64,000 bases of DNA from Punica granatum (GCF_007655135.1 NC_045132.1:12214001-12278000), one strand, 5' to 3'; shown: positions 34,158-45,561, counted from the stretch's first letter. The notes: generated by a model not told the origin, from the sequence alone. Translations and numbers: made by a program.

Positions 34158-35443
34158 AATTTGGATTTCCGTTGGTTTGGAAATCTTTCCTTCCTCATAT
34201 GAACCCACACCCAATCTCCTGGTTCAAAAATCACTTTCTTCCGTGCCTTGTTGGCACGTTCAGCATATTGTTTATTTTTCTTCAAGATATGTTGCCTCGT
34301 TTCTTGATGAATCTTTTTCACCATATCTGCCTTTTTCTTCCCGTCAAGACTAGAAATCTCATTTATAGGCAAAGGGATTAGATTCAAAGGTGTTAATGGA
34401 TTAAAACCATACACAATTTGAAATGGTGAGAAGTTAGTAGAAGAGTGTATTGTACAATTATAAGCAAACTCAATAAACGGTATGCAATCTTCCCAAGATT
34501 TCAAATTCCTTTTTATGACTGTACGAAGAAGAGTGGACAATGTCCTATTAACCACCTCGGTTTGCCCATCCGTTTGGGGATGACAAGTAGTTGAAAATAA
34601 CAATTTAGTTCCTAACTTTCCCCACAGGACGCGCCAAAAATGACTCAAGAACTTAGCATCCCGATCACTAACTATGGTCTTAGGTATCCCATGCAATCGC
34701 ACTACCTCCCTAAAGAATAAATCAGCAATATGTGTGGCATCATCAGTTTTGCAACATGGAATAAAATGAGCCATCTTAGAAAATCGATCAACAACTACGA
34801 AAATGGAATCTCGTCCTTTATTAGACCTAGGCAATCCTAGGATGAAATCCATGGATATATCAGTCCAAGGCTCATTAGGAACAGGTAAAGGCATATATAT
34901 TCCATGGGGTTTGACTGTTGATTTCGCCTTCTTACAAGTAATACATTTAGAGCAAATTCTCTCCACATCTCTCTTCATATGCGGCCAAAAGAAATGTTCT
35001 CTCAAAATATCCAAAGTCCTAACCACCCCGAAATGACCCATAAGACCTCCCCCATGCGACTCAAGCACAAGTAATTCACGCATAGAAGAATTAGGAATGC
35101 AAAGCTTATTCTCCCTAAATAAGAATTCGTCATGCTTATAGAACTTACCAAATGCAGCCTTTTCACATGCACTATATATAGCACCAAAGTTAGAATCTTG
35201 CATGTACAACTCCTTAAGATGTTCAAACCCAAGAAATTTAGCATTTAGAGTAGAGATAAGTACATACCTCCGTGATAATGCATCAGCTACCACGTTTTCC
35301 TTTCCTTGTTTGTACTGAATCACGTAGGGAAACATCTCTATGAATTCGACCCATTTGGCATGTCTCCGATTCAGCTTGTTTTGCCCTTTCAAATGCTTCA
35401 ATGATTCGTGGTCCGTGTGTATGACAAATTCCTTCGACCACAA
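34153..35443 (-). pseudogene. Chromovirus integrase (3' truncated) with end of RNase H
   Basis: About 430 residues before the frame runs into LTR C. It begins with the RNase H C-terminus ([10 protein letters not shown] and ADALSRR tracts), then a zinc-binding segment with CITCKK, then the catalytic core. Core motifs include the first Asp in [22 protein letters not shown] and the final Glu in DGQTEVVNR, so the DDE triad is present. It stops at [20 protein letters not shown], where element B inserted, and the chromodomain or CR motif is lost. A TAA at about 35441 separates it from the upstream frame. Confidence 0.88.
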
Positions 35444-35857
35444 TTAGTGCTGCCATGTCTCTAAAGCGCGGACCAAAGCATAGAGTTCCTTGTCATATGT
35501 AGAATAATTCAAAGCGGCTCCATTTAGCTTCTCACTAAAGTAGGCAATCGATCGTTTTTCCTGCATCAAAACAGCACCTATACCAATCCCGGAAGCATCA
35601 CATTCAATCTCGAAAGTTTTCGAAAAATCAGGTAAAACCAATAAGGGTGCAGAACAAAGCCTTTCCTTAATCAAATTAAATGCTTGCTCTTGCTCTACTC
35701 CCCATTTGAAACCTATATCTTTCTTAACCACTTCCGTCAATGGAGCAGCCAAAGTACTAAAATCCCGCACAAATCGCCTATAAAAACTGGCTAGACCGTG
35801 AAAACTTCTTACCTCGGTTACGGATTTCGGCATCGGCCAATCCTTAATTGCTTTCAC
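35444..35857 (-). pseudogene. Chromovirus RT thumb and RNase H segment
   Basis: A 137-residue piece of pol in one frame with its neighbours, bounded by nonsense codons. It starts in the RT connection ([16 protein letters not shown]) and contains the RNase H start with the catalytic Asp in [13 protein letters not shown] and the Glu-bearing YDKELYAL tract. Upstream, a TAG replaces what is likely a Gln codon at about 35881; downstream a TAA replaces a probable Tyr codon. Confidence 0.85.
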
Positions 35858-35881
35858 CTTTTCCTCATCAACCTGAATACC

Positions 35882-36844
35882 CTAGGAACTAACAACAAAT
35901 CCCAAAAACACAACTCGATCCATGCAAAATGTACATTTCTTCAAGTTAGCATATAATTTTTCATGTCTCAATGCCTGAAGCACGCATCGCAAATGATGAA
36001 TATGATCCTTCAAGCTCTTACTATACACCAAGATATCATCAAAATATACAACCACGAATTTTCCAATGAAAGCACGCAAAACATGATTCATGAGCCTCAT
36101 GAAAGTACTAGGTGCATTAGTTAATCCGAATGGCATAACTAACCACTCATACAAGCCATGTTTTGTTTTGAAAGCCGTTTTCCACTCATCACCCTCTTTC
36201 ATCCTAATCTGATGATATCCACTTTTCAAGACTATTTTTGTAAATAACGTGGAACCATGCAATTCATCCAACATGTCATCTAATCGAGGAATGGGATGTC
36301 GATACTTTACCGTGATTTTGTTTACAGCGCGGCAATCAACACACATTCGCCAAGTACCATCTTTCTTTGGCACCAGCAACACCGGGACCGCACAAGGACT
36401 CATGCTCTCACGCACATGCCCTTTAGCTAAAAGCTCGTCCACTTGCCTTTGAAGTTCCTTTGTCTCCTCCGGATTAGTTCGATATGCTGGCCGGTTCGGA
36501 ATTGCAGCTCCTGGCACAAAGTCGATTTGATGCTCAATTCCCCTTATTGGTGGCAAACGATTGGGTAACTCCGTGGGAAAGACATCTCCAAACTCCTGCA
36601 AAAGAGAGGTAACACAACTTGGCAAAGAATAATTAAGGTCAGAAAAATAAGCCTCATTGTAAACAAACAAGATCATTGGGCGATTAGCTTTGAATGCACT
36701 CTTGATCTCTCTTTCTTTTGCATAGAAACTCATTTTTTTCTCTTTTCTCTCAACTAACTCTTTCCTCTCATCTATAGCTGAACTCTCTTTCTTTTTACTA
36801 TCTCGAATTTCTTCCTCTCTAGTCTTACCAGTTTCCTCTCTCAC
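35882..36844 (-). pseudogene. Chromovirus reverse transcriptase segment
   Basis: A 320-residue piece. A lysine/glutamate-rich linker comes first, then the RT: a [16 protein letters not shown] entry motif, [18 protein letters not shown], and the catalytic [11 protein letters not shown]. The motif order is normal for Ty3/Gypsy RT. A TGA at about 36911 separates it from gag-protease and a TAG ends it in FLGFVVSS, so the original single polyprotein is now split. Confidence 0.88.
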
Positions 36845-36913
36845 TTGCTCACTCTCTTTTTTTCTTTCAATCTCAGCTTCTACATCACTTTTCTCACAAA
36901 TTGATCTCTTGAT

Positions 36914-38641
36914 TCAGAGCTGATCCTCATACACCTGATAAGGTGTCAATAGAACAAGTGTCACCTTTCTACCATCATTGACAAAAGAGTATCGATTCTT
37001 ATACCCATCATGTATTGCCTGTCTATCGAACTGCCATGGCCTCCCAAGCAATATATGACTAGCATGCATGGGCACTACATCACAAAGAACTTTATCCTTG
37101 TATCTCCCAATTGTAAAGGAAACCAGAACTTGCTTGTTCACCTTCACTTCTCCACTTTCATTCAACCATTGCAGCTTATATGGCCTAGGATGCTTCAATG
37201 TACGCAATCCCAACTTGTCAACAAGTAATTTACTAGCCACATTCACACAGCTACCCCCGTCAATGATCAAACTACATACCCGATCCTTCACTTGGCATCT
37301 AGTGTGGAATATATTTTCCCTTTGCACATCATCTCTCTCTTCTTCCTTAATTTGTACATTCAGTGCTCGCATGATTACTAAGGCATTCCCCTCAGCAGCA
37401 TATTCATAATCACTACTAGAATCATCTTGTGTTGGCATTGAATCACTTTCCTCCTCTTCAGTTTCAATTTCCCCACTATCCAGCATGATCATTACCCTTT
37501 TATTTGGACATTGAGAAGCAATATGCCCAGACCCCAAACACCGAAAACATTTGATATCTCTATTCTTTTGAGGTTGGGATGTAGAGTTACCTCTCTCCTT
37601 GTTGTCCCCTTGACTCTTGCTCATGCTCTTTTCAGCATTCGATTTGGGTTTCTCTACTGGTCTTGAGCTGGCACCCCATTTCGACTTCCAATTTGAAGAT
37701 CCTGAATAAGAACCGCCCTCATGCTTGGCTGGTCTCCCTCTCTTGAGTTGCCGTTCTACTTTCATGGCCATGCTAACTATCTCTTCTATCTCCACATAAT
37801 GTTGCAACTCCACCACATTAGTAATTTCTCGATTCAAACCACATAAAAACCTGGCCATAGTTGCCTCTTCATCTTCTTCAATGTTTGCCCGAATCAAAGC
37901 TATTTTCATCTCCTTGTGGTAGTCTTCCACGCTCCTCGTCCCTTGCCTTAGACTTTGCAATTTTAAATGCAAATCGCGATAGTAATACGAGGGAACAAAT
38001 CGCCTCCGCATGACAGTCTTCATCTCCTCCCAGGTCTCAATAGGCCTTTTATGGTTCCTTCTTCTTTCCTTAACCAATTTGTCCCACCAAACGATGGCAT
38101 AATCAGTGAATTCCACCGCTGCAAGCTTCACTTTTTTCTCTTCCGAGTAATTATGGCAATCAAATACAAGCTCCACCTTCCTCTCCCACTCGATAAAAGC
38201 GTCAGGGTCATTCCTACCTTGAAAAGGTGGTATCGTCATTTTAATACTCCCAATATTCCTATCTACTCCATCTCTAATTGCATGATCTCGTCTACCATGT
38301 CTTCGCCCCTCATTCCTAACTCCTCTGGCTCTCCTCACACTTCCCACGGATGCAATTTCATCATCTTCCTCATAATCTTCATCTTCTTCATCATGAGAAT
38401 TCGCCGGCTGGCGGATTAGTCTCCTTGCATTGGGAACTCGCACATGCTGCCTGGGTTGCTCCCTCTGCATTTGATCAATTCGTTGATCTTTCCGGTCCAT
38501 TCTATCACGGATATCTCCAAAAACAACTTCCAATCTCTCGAATTGTTGTTGCATGGCTTTCAAAGTAAAAGCAACATCTTGCTGGTCGGCATTACTTCCA
38601 TCCCCGATTGTAGATTCATTGCCTTTTCCTGCGAAGCTCAT
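36914..38641 (-). CDS. gag: Chromovirus gag-protease
   Basis: A 575-residue frame. The N-terminal part has an acidic and arginine-rich tract, then the Gag core (FIEWERKVELVFDCHNYSEE through RQLKRG). A canonical zinc knuckle CFRCLGSGHIASQC (CX2CX4HX4C) is near residue 365. The aspartic protease begins at about 440 with LIIDGGSCVNVASKLLVDKL. The Met at 38641 is preceded by the leader. The frame ends at a TGA inside what should be the continuous gag-pol polyprotein. Confidence 0.9.
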   Translation of the reverse strand: MSFAGKGNESTIGDGSNADQQDVAFTLKAMQQQFERLEVVFGDIRDRMDRKDQRIDQMQREQPRQHVRVPNARRLIRQPANSHDEEDEDYEEDDEIASVGSVRRARGVRNEGRRHGRRDHAIRDGVDRNIGSIKMTIPPFQGRNDPDAFIEWERKVELVFDCHNYSEEKKVKLAAVEFTDYAIVWWDKLVKERRRNHKRPIETWEEMKTVMRRRFVPSYYYRDLHLKLQSLRQGTRSVEDYHKEMKIALIRANIEEDEEATMARFLCGLNREITNVVELQHYVEIEEIVSMAMKVERQLKRGRPAKHEGGSYSGSSNWKSKWGASSRPVEKPKSNAEKSMSKSQGDNKERGNSTSQPQKNRDIKCFRCLGSGHIASQCPNKRVMIMLDSGEIETEEEESDSMPTQDDSSSDYEYAAEGNALVIMRALNVQIKEEERDDVQRENIFHTRCQVKDRVCSLIIDGGSCVNVASKLLVDKLGLRTLKHPRPYKLQWLNESGEVKVNKQVLVSFTIGRYKDKVLCDVVPMHASHILLGRPWQFDRQAIHDGYKNRYSFVNDGRKVTLVLLTPYQVYEDQL

Positions 38642-39333
38642 GTTTGCACTATGAAAAGAAAATTGGTGTTAGGACCTCACAACCACTCGCTCACGTGTTT
38701 GCCCTCAAATTATCGTCACTCAACACTCGTGTTTCACTCAGTTCAATGGCTTTTTCCCTCTGACACGCTCACCACTCTTGTCTCTTTCCACTCTAATTTC
38801 CTCCTGAAAGTTCTTTAAAGAACTCAGCAACTCACAAATCAAAGGCAACTACCTCATAATAATTCAAAACAGCAATTAATATATTGGCCCTAACTTGGAC
38901 ACAAACTCACAGGGAAATAAATGGCTAAAGGAAAGTTAACCAAGGAAAGATTTTTTTAGGAATGAAGAAAGGAATATATCAGAGTAATATATGGATGGAA
39001 AAGATATGGAGGATGATATAGGGAAGGGAATATGGAAGATCAGGTATAGGGTAATTATGGGAGCAAAATCAACGCGGATCAACAAGGTAAATAACAACTT
39101 TAGAATGATCTGATGCAAGGAATCCAGATCAAATTCACACCGACGGCTTCTTTCTTTTCTTTCTATCTCTTTTTTTTTCAGCTCTTTTTTTTTGGCCGAA
39201 ATTTTTTTTTTGCGCTCCTTTTTTTTTGCTCTTTTTTTTTGCTACTAATCAATCCAGAACGAACAAGCTAGATGGAATGAAATTCAACGAATTGAAATGT
39301 AAAGGATAGGATAAACCTAATTTGGAGCCTGAT
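38642..39333 (-). other. Chromovirus leader with poly-T/poly-A tracts
   Basis: No gene. Between 39145 and 39242 the plus strand has a series of T runs of eight or more, separated by short words, which would be A-rich in the element RNA. Confidence 0.6.
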
Positions 39334-39345
39334 GCTCTGATACCA
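39334..39345 (-). other. Chromovirus primer-binding site (initiator-Met tRNA type)
   Basis: The minus strand reads TGGTATCAGAGC, the classic plant PBS complementary to initiator-Met tRNA, three bases from the LTR end at 39349. Confidence 0.92.
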
Positions 39346-39433
39346 AAATGATGCGGACCTCACGAAGGATTGTGAAACCCGACGACCAACTTGAATCGAT
39401 TCCCAGATCGCCAAACACAGATTTAGATAAAGA

Positions 39434-39539
39434 GGATTATTGACCCGTTGTTTATAGAGAAACAAGAACCAACAATATCAAGACAAGGATTATCGACCCG
39501 TTGTTTATGAAGAAACAAGAACCAATAATATCAAAGTGT
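39434..39539. repeat. 53-bp tandem duplication in chromovirus LTR
   Basis: GGATTAT(T/C)GACCCGTTGTTTAT recurs at 39434 and 39487, followed in both copies by AACAAGAACCAA. Confidence 0.8.
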
Positions 39540-39654
39540 ACCGAACAATCACAAGCTGTCACACTTGCTCGTTCGAAGGAGTTCAATGAAGAACAAAGGA
39601 GAAAATCTCACCAAAATACCAGAATAATTTGCCCTGATCAGCTACTCAGCCTCC

Positions 39655-39662
39655 TTTATATA
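39655..39662 (-). promoter_or_regulatory. TATA box of chromovirus LTR
   Basis: The minus strand reads TATATAAA followed by GGAGGC, about 300 bp from the LTR end, a plausible core promoter position. Confidence 0.55.
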
Positions 39663-39777
39663 AGCTTAGGAGAAACTGGAAACTAACAAACTAGGCAACT
39701 GGAATATCCTTAGTTTCCTAAAGCCAGAAATAACAGAGAAAACTAAATAAAGGTTATCTAGAATAGTTGGTAGTCTT

Positions 39778-40037
39778 TTATTCCATCTTCAGCATCTCAT
39801 GGCAAGTCAAGTGAATAAAGGCCTTTGGAGACCCAATTGAATTGGACTCCTCTTGGCCCAAAAAGCCCATTAGCAAGCTCTCCATAGCTTGTTGGATTTG
39901 TTTGGCCTTTGCCCGTGTAATTGGCCCACTCGGAACATGCAAGCCTCCAAGATCTTGTGCTTCAACTCCCTCTTCAGGAGTCCGACTTCCAAGCTCATGT
40001 GCATCAGCCTCATTGTCATGCCCATGATCCTCATCAC
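39778..40037 (-). pseudogene. Polyprotein C-terminus encoded inside the chromovirus LTR
   Basis: An open frame at the sense start of the LTR encodes a hydrophilic tail with VPSGPITRAKAKQIQQAMES, a motif I associate with the extreme C-terminus of plant chromovirus polyproteins. It fits an element whose pol reading frame runs into its 3' LTR, so that each LTR carries a copy. The upstream part is cut off by the arm junction. The assignment is by motif memory. Confidence 0.5.
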
Positions 40038-41423
40038 CCAAGCTTACTCACCCTTTGGTGGCGATAGACCAACTTAACCGATCCAGCACTCGGACCTCTC
40101 GCTCACCGATCGGGGATCCTTACAAGGAGATGAATGAACATACAAATAGAATCCTCACAATGTTCTCTCGAACAATTACAAAGTATAATCGAATAAGTAA
40201 ATGGATCTCGATCGGTTTGCATTGGGCCACTATTCCGCTCCGGCTCACCGTGTATTTTGAATAACCGATAAGTGAATTAAGGTAACGCGGGCTCAAAGAG
40301 CCGGGGGTAGAGTCCGATCGATCCAACGGTTTACAGGAGAATCGGTTGATTCCCACTGTAACCGTTGGGCCGATCGAGCTCCCGGGTGATATCTAGATCC
40401 GTTTCACACGCCCAATCCAAATTGCCTTCCACATAGGCCGTGTTCGGAGTGTAACGGTGAATCGAGGCTAGATCCCATTCCGCACTCGGGTTGCACGCGC
40501 TCGGTGAATTAGGAGGCGTTGGACCTCTTGTTCGGTGGTTTGGGGCATTGGACCCCGTGTAACACGTAACCTATGGGCTCGGGCCCGAATCGCGACAAAT
40601 CAGCAAAAGCAAGAATAAAACAGAAGAAAACTGATAAAACTGATGAAATACAGACAACAACTGATAAGTATCGGTGAATACAGACGAGTTGTGTATTAGG
40701 CCAAATGTACGTGATTTAATCAGTTATTAACCGAGGTTGATTAGCAAACAGTGTATCTAACCTAGGCAAACATAGACGGTGGATTAGAATAGGGTTCTAA
40801 GCCAATTACATGTGTGTAATTGTTTTAAGACTCTTATTCAGTGAGGTGACACTGCGGTTTCACCGAATTAGCCAAACTCGTGTTTTGACTCTAGGTTGGA
40901 ATCTATCATTCCGCTTATCCATTATCTAATGTTTGATTAAGCCAAATGCATGATTAATCCGATTTTTCGTGTTTTGTAATTGAAATAAAATGTTCACCAC
41001 CGAATCTACGATAGGAAGATAGAAACACCGAAAGTGAAAGGAATGGGCCGTACGAATGAAACTCGCACCCGAACGGGTTGCCCTTTTCTTTCATAGATCG
41101 AAGTGTTTCCAACTCCCTAACGCCTAGGGTATCGGTGAATCACGGAATGACGATTATGCCCTTGGATGATAAAATTGCAATGTTCGTGTATAAATTGGAG
41201 ATCGCGTCATCGATATAGCTATAATGTAAGACGTTTATAATTAACAATGCTCCTTCTCTATCTCTTTTGATTTCTACCTAACTCTTTAAATAGGGAACGA
41301 TGCAAAATGAGATGCACATGTATTCCTCAAATTATATCAACTTAGGATTCATTGCAGTATATATCAACTGGATGACCAATTTGATTAGCCAAATTCAAGA
41401 AGAGTGCAAGGAATTCTAAGTAC
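40038..41423 (+). repeat. Left arm of a 1386-bp inverted duplication
   Basis: Reverse complement of 43685-45070 over its full length with equal arm size. Scattered substitutions, mostly transitions, show it is an old duplication rather than an assembly echo. About 40038-41190 is a segment of a family-2 Tat/Ogre LTR (homologous to about 54036-55185); 41190-41423 is AT-rich sequence that in the other arm adjoins the Tekay fragment. No gene. Confidence 0.85.
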
Positions 41424-42347
41424 TGCTTTGGTTCCAAAATACAAATAAACAAGAGCTTATTCAATCAATCCATCACATGATATCATTATAATGCATGATA
41501 AATTCTCAAATCAGATCCTTTTTCTAATCCATAGTCAGTTCAAAGAGCAAAATATATGCATATATATACATGTGTACACACACTTGTCTACATCTATGTA
41601 CATATATATAGATTTTCAGAAGGGCATAGCTGTGTGTATAAGAAACCTACTAATTATGTCAAGGAATTTGCCATCTGCCTCACAACCGAATTATTTAGAT
41701 CATATAGGTGACCAAACTCATCCCAACACAACATAAGACTAACTCTAAATATATATCCAACTCAACTTATATCAGGTAAGAGAAGCTACCAATCTCAGCA
41801 ACTAAACTTCTCAACCAAAACAACTAGAATAAATGCAAGGAAAGCCATAACCTATGCCAAACCTAGTGAGTATGAATGTTTAAATCATAAACAATCAACT
41901 TACAATCAATATTTTCGGACTTAGCCTTCTTCCTCTCCTACTTCTCTTGGAATTTCTCAACTCAGCTCACTTATCTCTCTCTCTCTCTCTCCTGGTTCAT
42001 TTTCGTTTTTCCTTAGCCAAGGGATAGAGCAAGGGAGGGTATGGCTTAAATAAGGAAGAAAAGGAGAAAAAGAAGGTGGTCAAAGATGGTCAAAGGCGGT
42101 GGGAAGGAAAGGGCTGCTGAAGAGGAGGCCACTTGGCCCATTCTACACTCATCTCTATCTGATTTCTCACTTTTTCATTTTTTTTTCATATAGATAAAGA
42201 TCCAGCCACAAGTTGTGGCATATTATATACATTTAAAGATTCAGCCACAATTTATGGTATATTATATACATGTATGTTATGTAACCATGCATGTGCATAT
42301 GGATATGTATATGAGCATATATGCATGTTTGGTGAGCACTAGCCTCA
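41424..42347 (-). mobile_element. 3' LTR of a Tekay-like chromovirus (truncated)
   Basis: The plus-strand end ...CACTAGCCTCA is followed by the complement of a PPT. It is AT-rich with TATG/CATA simple repeats (41560-41620), a (TC)n run near 41975, and a 40-bp repeat at about 42197-42270 that contains a CCACAAGTTGTGG palindrome. The other end is lost at the inverted-repeat junction. Confidence 0.7.
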
Positions 42348-42362
42348 CAATCTCCCCCACTA
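42348..42362 (-). other. Polypurine tract of the Tekay-like element
   Basis: The minus strand reads TAGTGGGGGAGATTG immediately before the LTR start TGAGGC. Confidence 0.75.
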
Positions 42363-42383
42363 ATGAAAATTTCGTCCCAGAAA

Positions 42384-43684
42384 TTATTTACCTGATATCG
42401 GGAAAAGATATGGATAGTTGACTCTCATATAATCCTCGGGTTCCCAAGTGGCTTCTTCTATCGAATGACTCTTCCACAACACCTTTACTAACGGAATTCT
42501 CTTGGTTCGAAGGACCTGCTCTTTCCTATCTAAGATCTCCACTGGCTCTTCCTCATATGTCAAGTCCTCATTTAACTCCACCGGTTGATAACTCAGAACA
42601 TGAGATGGGTCCGGTATATACTTACGCAACATTGACACATGAAACACGTTATGGATACGGGACAGTTCAGGGGGTAGAGCCAACTGGTATGCCACCTTCC
42701 CAATGCGCTCCATAATCTCGTATGGCCCGATATATCTAGGACTAAGCTTTCCTTTCTTACCAAATCTCATAATACCCTTCCAAGGTGATACTTTTAAGAA
42801 AACTCGATCCCCTTGCTGGAACTCGAGGTCCTTCCTTCGTTTATCCGCATAATTCTTTTGTCGCCCTTGAGCGGTCTTTAATCTTTCCCTAATAACCTTG
42901 ACCTTTTCGGCCGTTAAGTCGACTATTTTCGGTCCAATTAATTGCCTCTCTCCAACTTCATTCCAACACAAAGGTGTTCGACAAGCCCGACCATAAAGCG
43001 ACTCATAAGGAGCCATTCCAATACTAGATTGGTAACTGTTATTATAGGCAAATTCCATCAAAGGAAGGTAGTCATCCCAGTTACCTTGAAATTCTATGAT
43101 ACACGCTCTTAACATATCCTCCAATGTCTGAATGGTCCTTTCGCTCTGCCCATCTGATTCGGGATGAAAAGCAGTGGTCAAATTCAGCTTCGTACCCAGA
43201 GCAGTAACAAAACTATTCCAGTACTTGGAAGTAAAATATGAGCCTCTGTCTGATACTATAGATACCGGCACACCGTGCAACCTCACAATCTCTTTAATGA
43301 ATAATTGTGCCAACTGATCAGCACCAAATGTCGTTTTAGCTGGTAGGAAGTGAGCGGATTTAGTCAACCTATCAACTATCACCCATATAGAATCATGCCC
43401 CCTTCGGGTTCGTGGAAGTCCCGAGAAAAAATCCATGGTGATCTTCTCCCATTTCCATACAGGTACCGGAAGAGGTTGTAATAACCCGGATGGGTGCTGA
43501 TGTTCTGCCTTAACCTGCTGACATACTAGACACTTAGCAACATATTCAGCTATCTCCTTTTTCATGTTATACCACTAATAACTTCTCTTCAAATTATAGT
43601 ACATCTTGGTGCTTCCCGGGTGCATCACATATGGTGAGCTATGGGCTTGTGCAAGAATTTCTCTCTTCAACTCAGCGTCATCAG
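42384..43684 (-). pseudogene. Tekay-like chromovirus integrase with chromodomain
   Basis: The open frame from 43565 gives 393 residues: the end of the zinc-binding region (CLVCQQVKAEHQ), a DDE core (first Asp in ITMDFFSGLP, VSDRGSYFTSKYW, Glu in DGQSERTIQ), a GPY/F-type segment (IGPYEIMERIGKVAYQLALP) and a C-terminal chromodomain ending near VLWKSHSIEEATWEPED. The chromodomain would steer insertion to modified histones. Upstream coding continues to about 43684 (AQAHSSPYVMHPGSTKMYYN) but is broken by a TAG where a Trp codon is expected. RT and everything before it are missing. Confidence 0.9.
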
Positions 43685-45070
43685 GTACTTAGAATTCCTT
43701 GCACTCTTCTTGAATTTGGCTAATCAAATTGGTCATCCAGTTGATATATACTGCAATGAATCCTAAGTTGATATAATTTGAGGAATACATGTGCATCTCA
43801 TTTTGCATCGTTCCCTATTTAAAGAGTTAGGTAGAAATCAAAAGAGATAGAGAAGGAGCATTGTTAATTATAAACGTCTTACATTATAGCTATATCGATG
43901 ACGCGATCTCCAATTTATACACGAACATTGCAATTTTATCATCCAAGGGCATAATCGTCATTTCGTGATTCACCGATACCCTAGGCGTTAGGGAGTTGGA
44001 AACACTTCGATCTATGAAAGAAAAGGGCAACCCGTTCGGGTGCGAGTTTCATTCGCACGGCCCATTCCGTTCACTTTCGGTGTTTCTATCTTCCTATCGT
44101 AGATTCGGTGGTGAACATTTTATTTCAGTTACAAAAAAAGAAAAACCGGATTAATCATGCATTTGGCTTAATCAAACATTAGATAATGGATAAGCGGAAT
44201 GATAGATTCCAACCTAGAGTCAAAACACGAGTTTGGCTAATTCGGTGAAACCGCAGTGTCACCTCACTGAATAAGAGTCTTAAAACAAACACACACATGT
44301 AATTGGCTTAGAACCCTATTCTAATCCACCATCTATATTTGCCTAGGTTAGATACATTGTTTGCTAACCAACCCCGGTTAATAACTGATTAAATCACATA
44401 CATTCGGCCTAATACACAACTCATCTGTATTCACCGATACTTATCAGTTGTTGTCTGTATTTCATCAGTTTTATCAGTTTTCTTCTGTTTTATTCTTGCT
44501 TTTGCTGATTTGTCGCGATTCGGGCCCAAGCCCATAGGTTACGTGTTACACGGGGTCCAATGCCCCAAACCACCGAACACGAGGTCCAACACCTCCTAAT
44601 TCACCGAGCGCGTGCAACCCGAGTGCGGAATGGGATCTAGCCTCGATTCACCGTTACACTCCGAACACGGCCTATGTGGAAGGCAATTTGGATTGGGCGT
44701 GTGAAACGGATCTAGATATCACCCGGGAGCTCGATCGGCCCAACGGTTACAATGGGAATCAACCGATTCTCCTGCAAACCGTTGGATCGATTGGACCCGA
44801 CCCCTGGCTCCTTGAGCTCGCGTTGCCTTAATTCACTTATCGGTTATTCAAAATACACGGTGAGCCGGAGCGGAATAGTGGCCCAATGCAAACCGATCGA
44901 GATCCATTTACTTATTCGGTTATACTTTGTAATTGTTCGAGAAAACATTGTGAGGATTCTATTTGTACGTTCATTCATCTCCTTGTAAGGATCCCCGATC
45001 GGTGAGCGAGAGGTCCGAGTGCTGGATCGGTTAAGTTGGTCTATCGCCACCAAAGGGTGAGTAAGCTTGG
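43685..45070 (-). repeat. Right arm of the 1386-bp inverted duplication
   Basis: Partner of 40038-41423. It adjoins the Tekay pol on its left. On its right the LTR sequence continues to about 45561, so this arm is the likely source copy. Confidence 0.85.
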
Positions 45071-45561
45071 ATAGTCGTGGTTTCGGTTCACGCAGGGAAT
45101 CGACCATCACGATTCGATAAACTGTAACGCTAAGATAGTGAACCGACTCCTCGATGCACAAGCCTACTCATCTTTCGGACTCTTGGCCCAACTTGATCAA
45201 TTCATCGAATTTTCGGTGTCAAAACGGGCGAGTCGAGCGCAACTCTAAATCACGCGGTAAATAAACAAAATGGCAAGCCTAGCAAGCTAGAGTATCGAAA
45301 GAACGTGCGGGATATAGGCCCGCACGTAATAGAACCCCCGAATTCGGAATTTCCGGTTCCATACGACCATTGCCTTAGCATTTAGGTGTACCCCGTACCC
45401 CTAGACCCGGGCAACTCAACGGCCCTCGACCTACGGGTCGTAAACAGTAAGGGGCGACTCCTTCTCACGCGTGTCCGTCGCGCATCCCCACGGGAAGGTG
45501 GATACTCCCAAGCCGCATTGCATAGGCTTCGCGCATGCGTGCCCCGACGAGATGAAATTCG
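43920..45561 (+). mobile_element. Family-2 Tat/Ogre LTR fragment, plus-sense
   Basis: Reverse complement of the left third of LTR D (about 53524-55185), sharing the stretch with GTGCGGGCC and the ACGCGTGTCCGTCGCG tract. It stops about 12 nt before the expected LTR end. Its sense is opposite to LTR F and LTR D. No gene. Confidence 0.75.

Larger units (their letters stand above)
34153..40037 (-). mobile_element. Chromovirus (CRM/Reina-like) interrupted by element B
   Basis: Minus-sense Ty3/Gypsy element: 5' LTR, iMet-type PBS, leader, gag-protease, RT, RNase H, integrase. It is cut in the integrase at 34153 by element B, and its 3' remainder should lie beyond the left end of element B, outside the visible sequence. 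The 5' LTR is cut at 40037 by the left arm of an inverted duplication. Three in-frame stops make it inactive. Without the integrase C-terminus I cannot tell CRM from Reina. Confidence 0.85.
39349..40037 (-). mobile_element. Chromovirus 5' LTR (truncated)
   Basis: Plus-strand form starts TGATGCGG next to the PBS spacer. The other end is cut at the junction with the inverted-repeat arm (CACCCAAGCTT), so no TSD is visible. It holds a 53-bp tandem duplication, a TATA box and a short coding remnant at its sense start. Confidence 0.8.
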
